47,936 nt of DNA. It comes from JBOHWJ01 sp050736615. GTDB taxonomy: Bacteria; Desulfobacterota; Binatia; Binatales; Binataceae. The translations under genes were made by a program, and so were the position numbers. Below the pieces are notes generated by a model. That model was not told the origin of the DNA. It saw only the letters and a list, made by a program, of their open reading frames with translations, and did not search any database. The stretch lies in NCBI GenBank assembly GCA_050736615.1, contig JBOHWL010000211.1, positions 1 to 47,936 on the forward strand, in the 5' to 3' direction. This document shows positions 8,891 to 16,717 of this stretch, one piece after another (position 1 is the stretch's first letter; each line of letters begins with the position of its first letter).

Positions 8891-10234
8891 ATGGCAAGCG
8901 CGGTGAAAATGGGACATGCGCCAGATTGGCGCACACAACTGGGCGCGCGTTTGGTTAGTGCGGAGGAGGCGGTAAGTCATATCCGCTCGGGTGATCGTAT
9001 CACGCTTTCGATCGCTCAGGCGACGCCGCTTACGCTATGCGCGGCGCTGGCTGGGCGCTTGATGGAAGTCGAGAACGTGGTGATCAATCACAGCGCGAGT
9101 TTCTTCAACTGGGAATTGCCGGGTCTCGGCAAGCGGTTTCGGCTCGAATCCTTCTATGTATCTCCGATTGACCGCAACCTGTTCGCCGCCGGTCCGGGCG
9201 AATTCGTGCCGTTATCTTATTATCGCGCGGGGGTGACGCCGCCGGTGCTGGCTAAATTCAACGTTTATCTGATGAAGGTGACGCCGCCGGATCGAAACGG
9301 CTTCGTTAATTTTGGCGATTTCCAAATCATGTCGAAGCTGCTGGCACGGCAGGCCTCGCTGGTGCTCGCGGAGATTGATCCTGGCCTCGTGCGCATCGGC
9401 GGTGACAACTCGATGCATGTGTCGGATATCGACTATTTTGTCGAGCATTCGCATGATGCGCCCGCGCCCGACTTGCTGCCGCCGCCGGTCTCAGAGGAGG
9501 AACAGCGCACGGTAAAGACTATCTGCGTGTTGGTGGCACACGAACTGATTCCCGACCGCGCCAGCATCCAGATCGGCGTGGGCTCGACCTCGAGCGCGGT
9601 GGTTTCGGAACTCGGCCATCATCATGAATTGGGGATGCAGACCGAGATTATTCCGGCTGGAACCACCAACCTGGTGCGCGACGGCGTGATCACCGGACGC
9701 CATAAGAAGCTCTTTCCAGGGCTGGTAGTGGGGAGCGGTTTTGCCACCGGCACGCCGCGCGATCAGCTTGAGTATGCCGACGGCAATCCGGTCTTCCAGC
9801 TCTACGATTTCAATTACACGGACGATATCAGGCTGATTGCAAAGGAAGAGGGTCTGATCTCGGTGAATAACGCGCTCGCGGTGGATTTCACCGGGCAAGT
9901 TGGCAGTGAGTCACTGGGTCCGAACATGTATACCGGTACGGGTGGCCAGATCGCCTTTGGCGTCGGTTCATGTTTGGCCGGGGGCAAATCGATCATCGTC
10001 TTGCCGTCCAGCGCGATGCGCCAGGGCGCGCGCGTATCGCGAATCATGCCGAGTCTCGCGCCGGCCAGCGTGTTCACGCTGCCCCGCGCGTTCGTCCATT
10101 ACGTGGTGACGGAATACGGAATCGCCACCCTGATCGCCAAATCGTTGCGCGAACGTGCTGCCGAGTTGATCGCGATCGCGCATCCGGATTTCCGGCGTGA
10201 ACTGGCGGCCGAAGCCAAGCGGATGTACGGCTGA
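8891..10234 (+). CDS. Acetyl-CoA hydrolase/transferase family CoA-transferase
   Basis: 447 residues from ATG 8891; the frame is open upstream to 8786, but that stretch is Arg-rich and overlaps no family homology. The family (acetate or 4-hydroxybutyrate CoA-transferase, Cat1-like) moves CoA between acyl groups through a glutamyl-CoA intermediate in the cytoplasm. Landmarks: VSAEEAVSHIRSGDRI at the start, a middle IQIGVGSTSSAVVSEL motif, ISVNNALAVDFTGQVGSES, and the near-C-terminal FVHYVVTEYGIATL. Length is close to the usual 430-450. It is monocistronic, 16 bp from a convergent small gene. Substrate cannot be read from the sequence; given the catabolic genes to the right it may activate short acids (inference). 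Confidence 0.88.
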   Translation: MASAVKMGHAPDWRTQLGARLVSAEEAVSHIRSGDRITLSIAQATPLTLCAALAGRLMEVENVVINHSASFFNWELPGLGKRFRLESFYVSPIDRNLFAAGPGEFVPLSYYRAGVTPPVLAKFNVYLMKVTPPDRNGFVNFGDFQIMSKLLARQASLVLAEIDPGLVRIGGDNSMHVSDIDYFVEHSHDAPAPDLLPPPVSEEEQRTVKTICVLVAHELIPDRASIQIGVGSTSSAVVSELGHHHELGMQTEIIPAGTTNLVRDGVITGRHKKLFPGLVVGSGFATGTPRDQLEYADGNPVFQLYDFNYTDDIRLIAKEEGLISVNNALAVDFTGQVGSESLGPNMYTGTGGQIAFGVGSCLAGGKSIIVLPSSAMRQGARVSRIMPSLAPASVFTLPRAFVHYVVTEYGIATLIAKSLRERAAELIAIAHPDFRRELAAEAKRMYG

Positions 10235-10249
10235 ACGGTCGCCTTCTTC

Positions 10250-10453
10250 TCAAGCCGGGCGGAAGCTGTAGATGCCGTCAAAGCCAGGCGGACGCCATCC
10301 GCCGTCGGCGCAGTTGATACACACCGGATACTGGCTTACGCGGCCGTGCTCTCGGCCGGTCAGGGCGACCATCGTTTCGGTCGATAAGGTCTTGCCACAG
10401 GCGCTGCACTGCGCAATCAGCGCCTTGTTGTCCTTCGCTTTTTCGCTTGGCAT
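10250..10453 (-). CDS. Small zinc-ribbon protein
   Basis: 67 residues. Two CxxC pairs (CSAC about 16-19 and CINC about 45-48) can hold one zinc ion. Between them is a short beta-rich segment, and the tail is Gly/Pro-rich with GGWRPPGFDGIYSF. No signal peptide or membrane helix. I do not recognise a named family. It lies convergent with the CoA-transferase and 80 bp beyond the DUF4236 gene on the same strand. The Cys spacing and clean start codon support a real gene; function unknown. Confidence 0.65.
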   Translation of the reverse strand: MPSEKAKDNKALIAQCSACGKTLSTETMVALTGREHGRVSQYPVCINCADGGWRPPGFDGIYSFRPA

Positions 10454-10532
10454 GAATGCTTCGTTCCAAAACGAGTGCGGGTTAATTAGCTCAGGGCTCT
10501 ATGGAAGGCCACACTCGTTGGTTTCCTTCGCG

Positions 10533-10868
10533 CTAGTGGGAGGCGGAACCGATGGCGACGCCGATAATCAGCGCAATAATCGCGACCATCGCCAACAATA
10601 CGAATACGCCGATCCAGTCGGCGGCGCTTTGCGCGCCCGGCGCCAGCGGGGTTTCAGTATGAGCCGAATGAACTCCGCTGTGATAACCCGCGCGCGAAGT
10701 GTAATAAACGCCGGTGCCCGGAATGCCGACAGTGCGCGTGACGCCCCGACCGCCGAAGGTCATATGCGCACCGCGCATCCCGACCGTCAGGCTGGGTCCG
10801 GATTTCGACAGATTCACCGAAAGCCCGGGAAAGATGTGAACCCGTCGATAGAACCTGAAATTGCCCAT
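10533..10868 (-). CDS. DUF4236 domain protein with C-terminal membrane helix
   Basis: 111 residues from ATG 10868. Residues 1-55 carry the DUF4236 pattern: FRFYRRVHIFPGLSVNLSKSGPSLTVGMRGAHMTFGGRGVTRTVGIPGTGVYY. Function of that domain is unknown. A linker of about 25 residues leads to a hydrophobic helix (about 86-108: WIGVFVLLAMVAIIALIIGVAIG), so the protein is likely anchored with the domain in the cytoplasm. Its start codon overlaps the stop of the upstream lipoprotein gene (TGATG), which implies translational coupling and related function. Confidence 0.85.
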   Translation of the reverse strand: MGNFRFYRRVHIFPGLSVNLSKSGPSLTVGMRGAHMTFGGRGVTRTVGIPGTGVYYTSRAGYHSGVHSAHTETPLAPGAQSAADWIGVFVLLAMVAIIALIIGVAIGSASH

Positions 10869-11581
10869 CAAGGCGCCTCACTCGGCGGCCCGGGTGCTTC
10901 GTCGGGTATCGCCGCGTCCGAATCGTTAGAGGATGAGGTGCCGGCGGTGACGGTGAAATCCGCGCTGACATTGCAACACAAACGATAGCTGGTCCCGGCA
11001 CGCGGTTCGGCCGCGTAGCTCGTCAACGAGCCATCCGTGCCGATTTTGACGGCCTCCCAATCCGGTGGCCCGATGCCGCGCGAGACCTCGAAGATATAAT
11101 AGTGGTCAGGTTCGAGCGGCTCGGGCGGCCCGTTTTCCGGAATGCTCTGCATGAAGTGCTTCGGCATCATTCCATAACTGATCTTTTTACGCGCGTATTC
11201 CCGTTGGAAATCCAGCAACGGCAAATTAGCCAGCACACTTTTATCGACGTTGATGCCCCATATCGTGATCCCGCCTTCGAATCTCACGATGGCGGCGGAG
11301 CCTTGCTTTCCTGGTGACGTCAAAAGGATGTTCGCCCCGGAATACTTGGTGACGAGCAAGCTCTTGAGATAATCGCGCGGATGCGCGTAACTGACGTGAA
11401 TCGACGCGTGTGGAATCAAAGCGGCGGCGGCGTTTTGATCGCCCGTATCAGAGGCTGCGGCCGGCGCCGCGGGCTTTTTGGCCGCACATCCGCCAAGCCC
11501 CGCCGCCAGGATCAACCCGGCCAGAATCGCCCACAGCGCGGGCCAGCCAGACCGGCGCCTTATTAGCGAAGAGCAGAGCAT
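10868..11581 (-). CDS. Predicted lipoprotein of unknown function
   Basis: 237 residues from ATG 11581 (frame open to 11674). The start is chosen because it gives a classic lipoprotein signal: MLCSSLIRRR, hydrophobic stretch, and lipobox LGGC at about residues 28-31. Lgt, encoded at 18.8 kb, would lipidate this Cys. The mature part has an Ala-rich linker, then a mixed alpha/beta region (YAHPRDYLKSLLVTKYSGANILL, VRFEGGITIWGINVDKS) and a Pro/Ser-rich C-terminus. No family recognised. Its stop overlaps the start of the DUF4236 membrane protein, so the two form a coupled pair at the cell envelope. Confidence 0.7.
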   Translation of the reverse strand: MLCSSLIRRRSGWPALWAILAGLILAAGLGGCAAKKPAAPAAASDTGDQNAAAALIPHASIHVSYAHPRDYLKSLLVTKYSGANILLTSPGKQGSAAIVRFEGGITIWGINVDKSVLANLPLLDFQREYARKKISYGMMPKHFMQSIPENGPPEPLEPDHYYIFEVSRGIGPPDWEAVKIGTDGSLTSYAAEPRAGTSYRLCCNVSADFTVTAGTSSSNDSDAAIPDEAPGPPSEAP

Positions 11582-11689
11582 ATTTCGCTCGAGCTGGATT
11601 AGCGGCTTCACTGGAGATTGCTTATTGTCCGAATTCGATCGGCTGCGGCAGGCTGCCCCCGACCTCATAGCCATAACCCTTCCATCCGC

Positions 11690-12131
11690 CCTAGTCAGCG
11701 CCCTTCACCATAGCCGTCATCAGCAACAGCAACGCGAGAAAGCCCAGTCCTCCCCGACGCGTACGCGACCGCACGATCAGCGTCCCCGCGGATAAAGCGC
11801 ACTCAGCGCCAAAACCGCAATCATGTAACGGTTGAGATAATAAGGATGTGTTCGCGCAACGATCCGCGATCATCATGCCCTCGGCGGCGTAAAGGCCGGT
11901 TGCGACCGCCACCGTTTCGAGCGTGCCCAACCTCAGCATCCACAAACCTGCTCACGCCCATGATTCGCGTCGTCCAATCCAAGCGAGAATATATACGAAT
12001 ACGGCCGCACGCAGCAGAGCTGTCGCATAGTGGACGACCAGCGGATGAATTATTCCGCAGAACCCCCAGCCCTGGCATCCTCCACTTGCGTTGAACAGCC
12101 GCAAACGGCGACGAGGTTGGCACGCCCGCGG
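11690..12131 (-). other. Intergenic region with decayed membrane-protein reading frames
   Basis: No intact gene. The minus strand shows short hydrophobic stretches in different frames: one frame reads YLNRYMIAVLALSALYP and is cut by a stop near 11790, while the adjacent frame continues with RTRRGGLGFLALLLLMTAMV up to a stop at 11691. This looks like a small membrane-protein gene broken by frameshifts. Confidence 0.35.
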
Positions 12132-12476
12132 TTACTTCACCGACTTCACGGTCAGATAAGTGTTGCCGCCTTTGTGGAACTCATCGCCCGTGACCGTGAC
12201 CTTCTCTTCCATATTGTCAACGACGGAACTTGGAAGAGACGCCTTATCCTGGGCCGGCAGAAGCACGATTTGTTTCCCGCCTTTTTCCAGTAGCACTACC
12301 GGAATTCCTTTTTTGGCACAGTCGATCGCGCAGGCCTTATGGCTGGCGCCATGTGCGCCCATGGTGTTGTAGCAAAACCCGTCTTCGAGGGTTCCGGTTG
12401 CCTCAGCGGCAAGCGCCATTCCGGCCATCCCGACGGACAGAAGCAATCCCAGCCCAACAACCGCGAATTTGTTCAC
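12132..12476 (-). CDS. Exported small protein with conserved Cys/His motif
   Basis: 114 residues. GTG 12476 is chosen because aaggagg lies 6 bp upstream and a good signal peptide follows (VNKFAVVGLGLLLSVGMAGMALA, cleavage near AEA). The upstream in-frame extension to 12695 lacks this. The mature part has GTLEDGFCYNTMG, HKACAIDCAKKGIPVVLL and a beta-rich tail ending TYLTVKSVK, as in OB-fold-like periplasmic proteins. The CxxxC-type arrangement with His suggests metal or redox chemistry (inference). It follows, on the same strand, a Cys-rich exported peptide gene, so both may belong to a metal-related response. Confidence 0.8.
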   Translation of the reverse strand: MNKFAVVGLGLLLSVGMAGMALAAEATGTLEDGFCYNTMGAHGASHKACAIDCAKKGIPVVLLEKGGKQIVLLPAQDKASLPSSVVDNMEEKVTVTGDEFHKGGNTYLTVKSVK

Positions 12477-12640
12477 GAACGTCCTCCTTGCAGTTTGGCC
12501 GCCCTCTCGGTGCAACTGTGAAGGCGGCCGTGTCCAGTTAATCGGATGAAGCACTATCGCTTCGGGCTCGATTACAGCAACGACCGTAGTACCCTTTCGC
12601 GATTGAAACACGCCGGAAAACCTACGCGGTATAGCACTTG

Positions 12641-12835
12641 CTATGCATGTCTGTGCATCGGGCAGGTGGCCGTGTGACTGCCACCGGAGCAACACGAGCT
12701 ACTCGGGCAGCAGGCCTCGTGCTTCTGGCAGCAGGCCGGCGCGTCGGCCGGATGAGCAGCGTAGGCGTAAATACCGAAACCGGTCGAGCCGCCTAGCAGA
12801 ATCGTCGCCACCACCACGGTTATCATTCGCTTCAT
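12641..12835 (-). CDS. Cys/His-rich exported peptide, likely metal binding
   Basis: 64 residues, with gggag about 10 bp before ATG. A signal peptide (MKRMITVVVATILLGGSTGFGIYAYA) leads to a mature peptide of about 38 residues with eight Cys and five His (CCQKHEACC, SSSCCSGG, CPMHRH). This density points to binding of soft metal ions such as Cu or Zn in the periplasm. It is followed on the same strand after 160 bp by another small exported Cys protein. No named family recognised. Confidence 0.75.
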   Translation of the reverse strand: MKRMITVVVATILLGGSTGFGIYAYAAHPADAPACCQKHEACCPSSSCCSGGSHTATCPMHRHA

Positions 12836-12903
12836 GTGTTTTCTCCCACGTTACTAAAGTTCGGCTGCGAATTGCCCGCTCCACCCAGCCAATGGAGGGC
12901 TAC

Positions 12904-13833
12904 TCAGCGTCTGAGCGAACGTGCTTCCACCGGCGAGCCGATGCCATCCACGATTTCGCGCCATCGGGCCCGGTTGGCGCGGCGGCCGGGCGGTCCGAGG
13001 CGCTTGAGATGGCGCGCGAGGATTTCCTTCAATTCAAAGCTGAGGCGCTCGATTTCGGTTTCCTCGGGAATTTTGGGACGTTCCTGGCCGTCTTGAATAC
13101 CGTGGCGTCGCCGGCCGTAAAGTTCCTGCAAACGTAACTCCGCCTTGGCCAGCGCGGCCCGGTATTTGTAATCGAGCCGGCGCAATGAATCGTTCATCTC
13201 AGCCACCGCGCGGAAGCGGCTGCGCAAGACCCACCATTCGAAAATTGTGACCAGCATCACACCGAACATCACCAGCGCCGCCGCGACGGCGGTCACGGTC
13301 GCGCCGCGCCACCATGGCAAAGTGCGCAACGCGTGGGCATATTCGGCATTGGCGGTGGAGAGTCCGGCGACTTTGGCGGACAACGATTGCGCGTTGGCGC
13401 GCGACTTTTCGGATTGTGCTTCGGCCTGCTGGTTTTCAGCGGTCAAACGATCGATTTGAGTGTTCAAATCGCGTTCGTGCGCGATGAAGGGATTCGGAAT
13501 CCGGATCGTCGAGCCGGAGTATAGATCCGCATCCACGTCAAGGTGGTTCAGCCGGGTCAGTTCGTCAACCGGCACGCCGAATTGATTGGCGATTGAGCCG
13601 AGCGAGTCACCCGGTCTGATCGTATAGAGGAACGAACGATGAGGCTGAACCGGTGAGCGCGCGGATCCGGCGGTTATGAGCGGCTGAGTCGTGAGCGAAG
13701 CGCTGCCCCCGCCCGCCGCCTCCTGAGCGAGTAAAGCGCCGCTCAACAGCACAAGTAACCCCATCGATAGCATGGATGCCATCAGTGGCGCGCTCAGCCG
13801 GGAGGACAAAAGCCTGAATCTAGCGTTAAGCAT
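12904..13833 (-). CDS. LysM-domain membrane protein
   Basis: 309 residues from ATG 13833 (frame open to 13875; start uncertain). An N-terminal hydrophobic segment (about 17-38) is a signal or anchor. A single LysM domain follows at about 67-115 (YTIRPGDSLGSIANQFGVPVDELTRLNHL, LYSGSTIRIPNPF), which binds peptidoglycan. Then comes a coiled coil (about 118-165), a second membrane helix (ATVTAVAAALVMFGVMLVTIFEW) and a long charged helical tail. The layout places LysM and coiled coil in the periplasm and the tail in the cytoplasm, linking wall and cell interior (inference). Related in layout to FimV-type proteins but far shorter. Confidence 0.8.
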   Translation of the reverse strand: MLNARFRLLSSRLSAPLMASMLSMGLLVLLSGALLAQEAAGGGSASLTTQPLITAGSARSPVQPHRSFLYTIRPGDSLGSIANQFGVPVDELTRLNHLDVDADLYSGSTIRIPNPFIAHERDLNTQIDRLTAENQQAEAQSEKSRANAQSLSAKVAGLSTANAEYAHALRTLPWWRGATVTAVAAALVMFGVMLVTIFEWWVLRSRFRAVAEMNDSLRRLDYKYRAALAKAELRLQELYGRRRHGIQDGQERPKIPEETEIERLSFELKEILARHLKRLGPPGRRANRARWREIVDGIGSPVEARSLRR

Positions 13834-14017
13834 CGAAAGGCCAAAAATAGTTCTCCTAGCGTAGTCGATTATCACGCGGATGCAAACGACATTCGCACCA
13901 GCGGCATCTCATCCGCAAAGCCGGCTCCAGGTTGTCATCAAATGTCGGTTGGTGCTTTTTCGACGAGGGCGAGCCGTCCAACTTCCGGCTGCACGAAGGC
14001 TTATGGGATGAGCCATT

Positions 14018-14755
14018 TCAGCGGTGCGCCGTATGACGCAGCCAGGTGAGGAATTCGCGGTTTCCCGCCGCGCCAGCCACAGGTGATTCGATAGCGCCGG
14101 CCGGCTCCAATTCCAAAGTGGCTGCGAATGTGAGGACTTCCTCGAGCGCCGCTTTTCGCAACAGGTCGTCGCGCACCACGCCACCCTTGCCCACCTTGCC
14201 CTTGCCCACCTCAAACTGCGGCTTAACCAGTGCGACAATTTCGGCGGGCGCCGCAATCAATTTGATCGTGGCCGGCAAGACCAGGCGGAGCGAGATGAAG
14301 CTCGTGTCGATCACGATCAGGTCCGGTTGATAGGGCAGCTCGCCCGGGCTCACCAGGCGAATATTGGTACGGTCGCGCACTGTCACCCGTGGGTCGCGGC
14401 GGATACGCTCGACCAATTGGCCATAACCAACGTCAAGCGCAACGACGTGCGCGGCCCCACGTTCCAACAGCACATCGGTAAAGCCGCCGGTCGAAGCCCC
14501 CACGTCGAGCGCATAATGGCCGCGTGGGTCCAGCGCGAAATGATCGAGCGCGGCGATTAGCTTGTAAGCGCCGCGGCTGGCGTAGCGCGAACCACCGATT
14601 ACGGTGATCGCCGTCGCGGCCTCGACGCGCAAATCAGGCTTGGCGGCCGGGCGCGAATTGACGCGCACTCGCCCCGCCATGATCAGGCGCTGGGCGGCTT
14701 CGCGGCTATCGGCCAGTCCGCGCCGCGCCATTTCGACGTCAAGCCGCGAACGCAT
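14018..14755 (-). CDS. tlyA: TlyA-family rRNA 2'-O-methyltransferase
   Basis: 245 residues. N-terminal S4 RNA-binding domain (MRSRLDVEMARRGLADSREAAQRLIMAGRVRVN, 1-60) followed by an FtsJ-type SAM methyltransferase: YALDVGASTGGFTDVLLERGA is the SAM loop, VVALDVGYGQL the next strand, DLIVIDTSFISL and ALVKPQFEVGKGKVGKGGVVRD complete the K-D-K-type core. TlyA enzymes 2'-O-methylate cytidines of rRNA; in some lineages they act as hemolysin-named homologues. It is the last gene of the minus-strand run lgt-tlpA-ctp-xseA-xseB-tlyA, 32 bp after xseB. Length matches the family. Confidence 0.95.
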   Translation of the reverse strand: MRSRLDVEMARRGLADSREAAQRLIMAGRVRVNSRPAAKPDLRVEAATAITVIGGSRYASRGAYKLIAALDHFALDPRGHYALDVGASTGGFTDVLLERGAAHVVALDVGYGQLVERIRRDPRVTVRDRTNIRLVSPGELPYQPDLIVIDTSFISLRLVLPATIKLIAAPAEIVALVKPQFEVGKGKVGKGGVVRDDLLRKAALEEVLTFAATLELEPAGAIESPVAGAAGNREFLTWLRHTAHR

Positions 14756-14787
14756 CGGAAACGCCGACGATGGAATCGCAGGTAAAG

Positions 14788-15051
14788 TCAGAGCCGCTCG
14801 TCGTCATCCTCGCGATGAATTGCCGGCGCGGGTTCGAACGGCACGCTTTTCAAATCGCCGTCCGCGTCCCGCATCAGGACCTCGATTTTGCGTTCAGCCT
14901 CGTCGAGCCGGCCATTGAGCGAACGCACGAGGACGACGCCCCGTTCGAAGGCGCTGATCGACTCTTCCAGTGAAAGTTCGCCCGAATCGATTTGCGTCAC
15001 CAGACCTTCGAGGTCTTTCAATTCATCTTCGAATTTTTTTTTGTTCTCCAT
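14788..15051 (-). CDS. xseB: Exodeoxyribonuclease VII small subunit
   Basis: 87 residues, slightly longer than usual (about 80). The conserved pattern FEDELKDLEGLVTQIDSGELSLEESISAFERGVVLVRSLNGRLDEAERKIEVL forms the two-helix XseB fold that decorates the long coiled coil of XseA. Together they degrade single-stranded DNA to oligonucleotides. The start lies 6 bp after the xseA stop, so the two subunits are translated together. Confidence 0.97.
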   Translation of the reverse strand: MENKKKFEDELKDLEGLVTQIDSGELSLEESISAFERGVVLVRSLNGRLDEAERKIEVLMRDADGDLKSVPFEPAPAIHREDDDERL

Positions 15052-15057
15052 AACGCG

Positions 15058-16578
15058 CTAGTTCTCCCGTGCGATGGTGCGCGCACGCAAGCGCCCTCGA
15101 TTGAGTCTGATGTCCAATTCATCGCCGGTTTGGACCGTCGCCGCGTCCACAACCGCATGGTTGTCGCGCCGGTTCACGACCACGGCGTAGCCGCGCTCGA
15201 GCACCCGCAGAGGTGATAATGAATCGAGACGCCCGGCGAGCGCCGCCAATTGTGCACGGCGCGCCTCGAGGGCCGGGGCAATCACGCCGCTGAGCCGCGC
15301 GCGATGGTTTTGCAGAAGATTTCGGCGGGCCACGAGGCCCATTTTGAAAATGATCGGATCCAAGCGCGCGCTCAACCGCTCTAGCGCGAGCCGCCGTGGC
15401 GTGATCCTCGCCGCCATCGCCTGTCCAAGTCGGAGCGCGAGCCTGGCGGCGAGCAGGCGCTGCTCGCGCGCAATCGCCGCCGGCGTGTGCAAACGTCCAG
15501 CAAGGGCGCGCACTTGCCGGCGTGAATCCTCCTGGCGGTGAAGCATGGCCGCGCTAAGCTCCACCGCGGCATCGTCCAGCCGATGGCGCGTCTGGCGCAA
15601 GACCGACGACGGGGGTTTGACGTGCGCGCCAAGTTGCTCGAGCTGGCGGCGATGCTTTCCAACCGCTGTCAAGATAGCGCCGCCGAGCGTCACCTCGAGA
15701 CTTTCGATCCGCCCTCGCAGATCGGTCATGCGCGGTACCACGATTTGCGCGCCGGCCGTGGGCGTGGGGGCGCGCACATCGGCGATGAAATCCGCGATGG
15801 TGTAATCGATTTCATGGCCGACGGCGGACACGATCGGCAGCCGCGAGGCGTGAATCGCGCGGGCCACGATTTCCTCGTTGAAGGCCCACAAGTCTTCGAG
15901 GGCGCCACCGCCGCGGCCAATGATAATCACCTCCGCGCGTGCGTCGCGATTGAGGTCAACAATCGCGGCGGCGATCTGCGCGGCAGCGCCCGCGCCCTGC
16001 ACCAGGGCCGGCCGGATGATCACGTGAGAATTTGGGCAGCGCTCGAGCATCACCTTGAGCATGTCGCGCAAGCCGGCCCCGCCGAGAGCGGTGACGATGC
16101 CGATGGTATGAGGCAGAAACGGCAGCGGCCGTTTGCGCTCCGGATCAAACAGCCCTTCGCGGCCGAGGCGTTGTTTGAGCTGCTCGAAAGCCAGTTGGAG
16201 GGCGCCGAGTCCGCGCGGCTCCATCTCCTCGGCATAGAACTGCAGGGTGCCGCGCGCTTCATATAGGTTGACGCGTCCCCGCACGACCACTTCCATCCCG
16301 TCGGCGGGTTTAAATCGCAGACGCCGGTAGGCCGAGTTGAACATCACGGCGTTCACCGCGCTGCGCTCATCTTTGAGCGTGAAGTACAGATGATGTGACG
16401 GCGCGACGCGCGCGTTCGAGATTTCACCCACGACCCAATATTCGTCCAGGTGAAATTCGAGCGCCTCACGCACCGCGCGCACCAACTGACTAACATTGAG
16501 CGCTTTACGGCCGGAACGCAGCGAGAGCTCAAGCTGTCCGTCCATATCCGAGGAAATTATCAGAACCGGGTCGCCCAA
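15058..16578 (-). CDS. xseA: Exodeoxyribonuclease VII large subunit
   Basis: 506 residues from ATG 16578; an alternative in-frame ATG at 16545 would give 495. The N-terminal OB fold (about 25-125: NVSQLVRAVREALE, WVVGEISNARVAPSHHLYFTLKD) binds single strands; the catalytic region follows with GIVTALGGAGLRDML, IIIGRGGGALEDLWAFNEE, IVSAVGHEIDYTIADFIADVRAPTPTAGA, all standard family motifs. The C-terminal 200 residues are the long helical arm that carries XseB subunits. It is coupled to xseB and preceded by a hairpin after the processing-protease gene, so it may have its own promoter in the 140-bp gap. Confidence 0.97.
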   Translation of the reverse strand: MGDPVLIISSDMDGQLELSLRSGRKALNVSQLVRAVREALEFHLDEYWVVGEISNARVAPSHHLYFTLKDERSAVNAVMFNSAYRRLRFKPADGMEVVVRGRVNLYEARGTLQFYAEEMEPRGLGALQLAFEQLKQRLGREGLFDPERKRPLPFLPHTIGIVTALGGAGLRDMLKVMLERCPNSHVIIRPALVQGAGAAAQIAAAIVDLNRDARAEVIIIGRGGGALEDLWAFNEEIVARAIHASRLPIVSAVGHEIDYTIADFIADVRAPTPTAGAQIVVPRMTDLRGRIESLEVTLGGAILTAVGKHRRQLEQLGAHVKPPSSVLRQTRHRLDDAAVELSAAMLHRQEDSRRQVRALAGRLHTPAAIAREQRLLAARLALRLGQAMAARITPRRLALERLSARLDPIIFKMGLVARRNLLQNHRARLSGVIAPALEARRAQLAALAGRLDSLSPLRVLERGYAVVVNRRDNHAVVDAATVQTGDELDIRLNRGRLRARTIAREN

Positions 16579-16657
16579 ACCTAGTGTGGTGGCGGCGAGT
16601 CAGATCAAAACCAGCGTGAATGCTCGCATGGGCTCTATGCGAAACCCGGAATGGCGC

Positions 16658-16688
16658 GCGCCCGCCACGAATTTACCCTGGCGGGCGC
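16658..16688 (-). terminator. Hairpin between the processing protease gene and xseA
   Basis: Perfect 10-bp arms gcgcccgcca / tggcgggcgc, loop 11 bases, 30 bp after the protease stop. No T-tract. Could reduce read-through into xseA. Confidence 0.55.
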
Positions 16689-16717
16689 GGTTAGAGCTTC
16701 AATCCGGTGCGTGCCGG

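Noticed and set aside
10272..10988. 238-residue plus-strand ORF
   Set aside because: It is antisense to the zinc-ribbon, DUF4236 and lipoprotein genes, which have clear domains, signals and starts; its composition is not protein-like.
15538..16266. 242-residue plus-strand ORF over xseA
   Set aside because: Shadow of the conserved xseA gene in a GC-rich sequence; no family motif.
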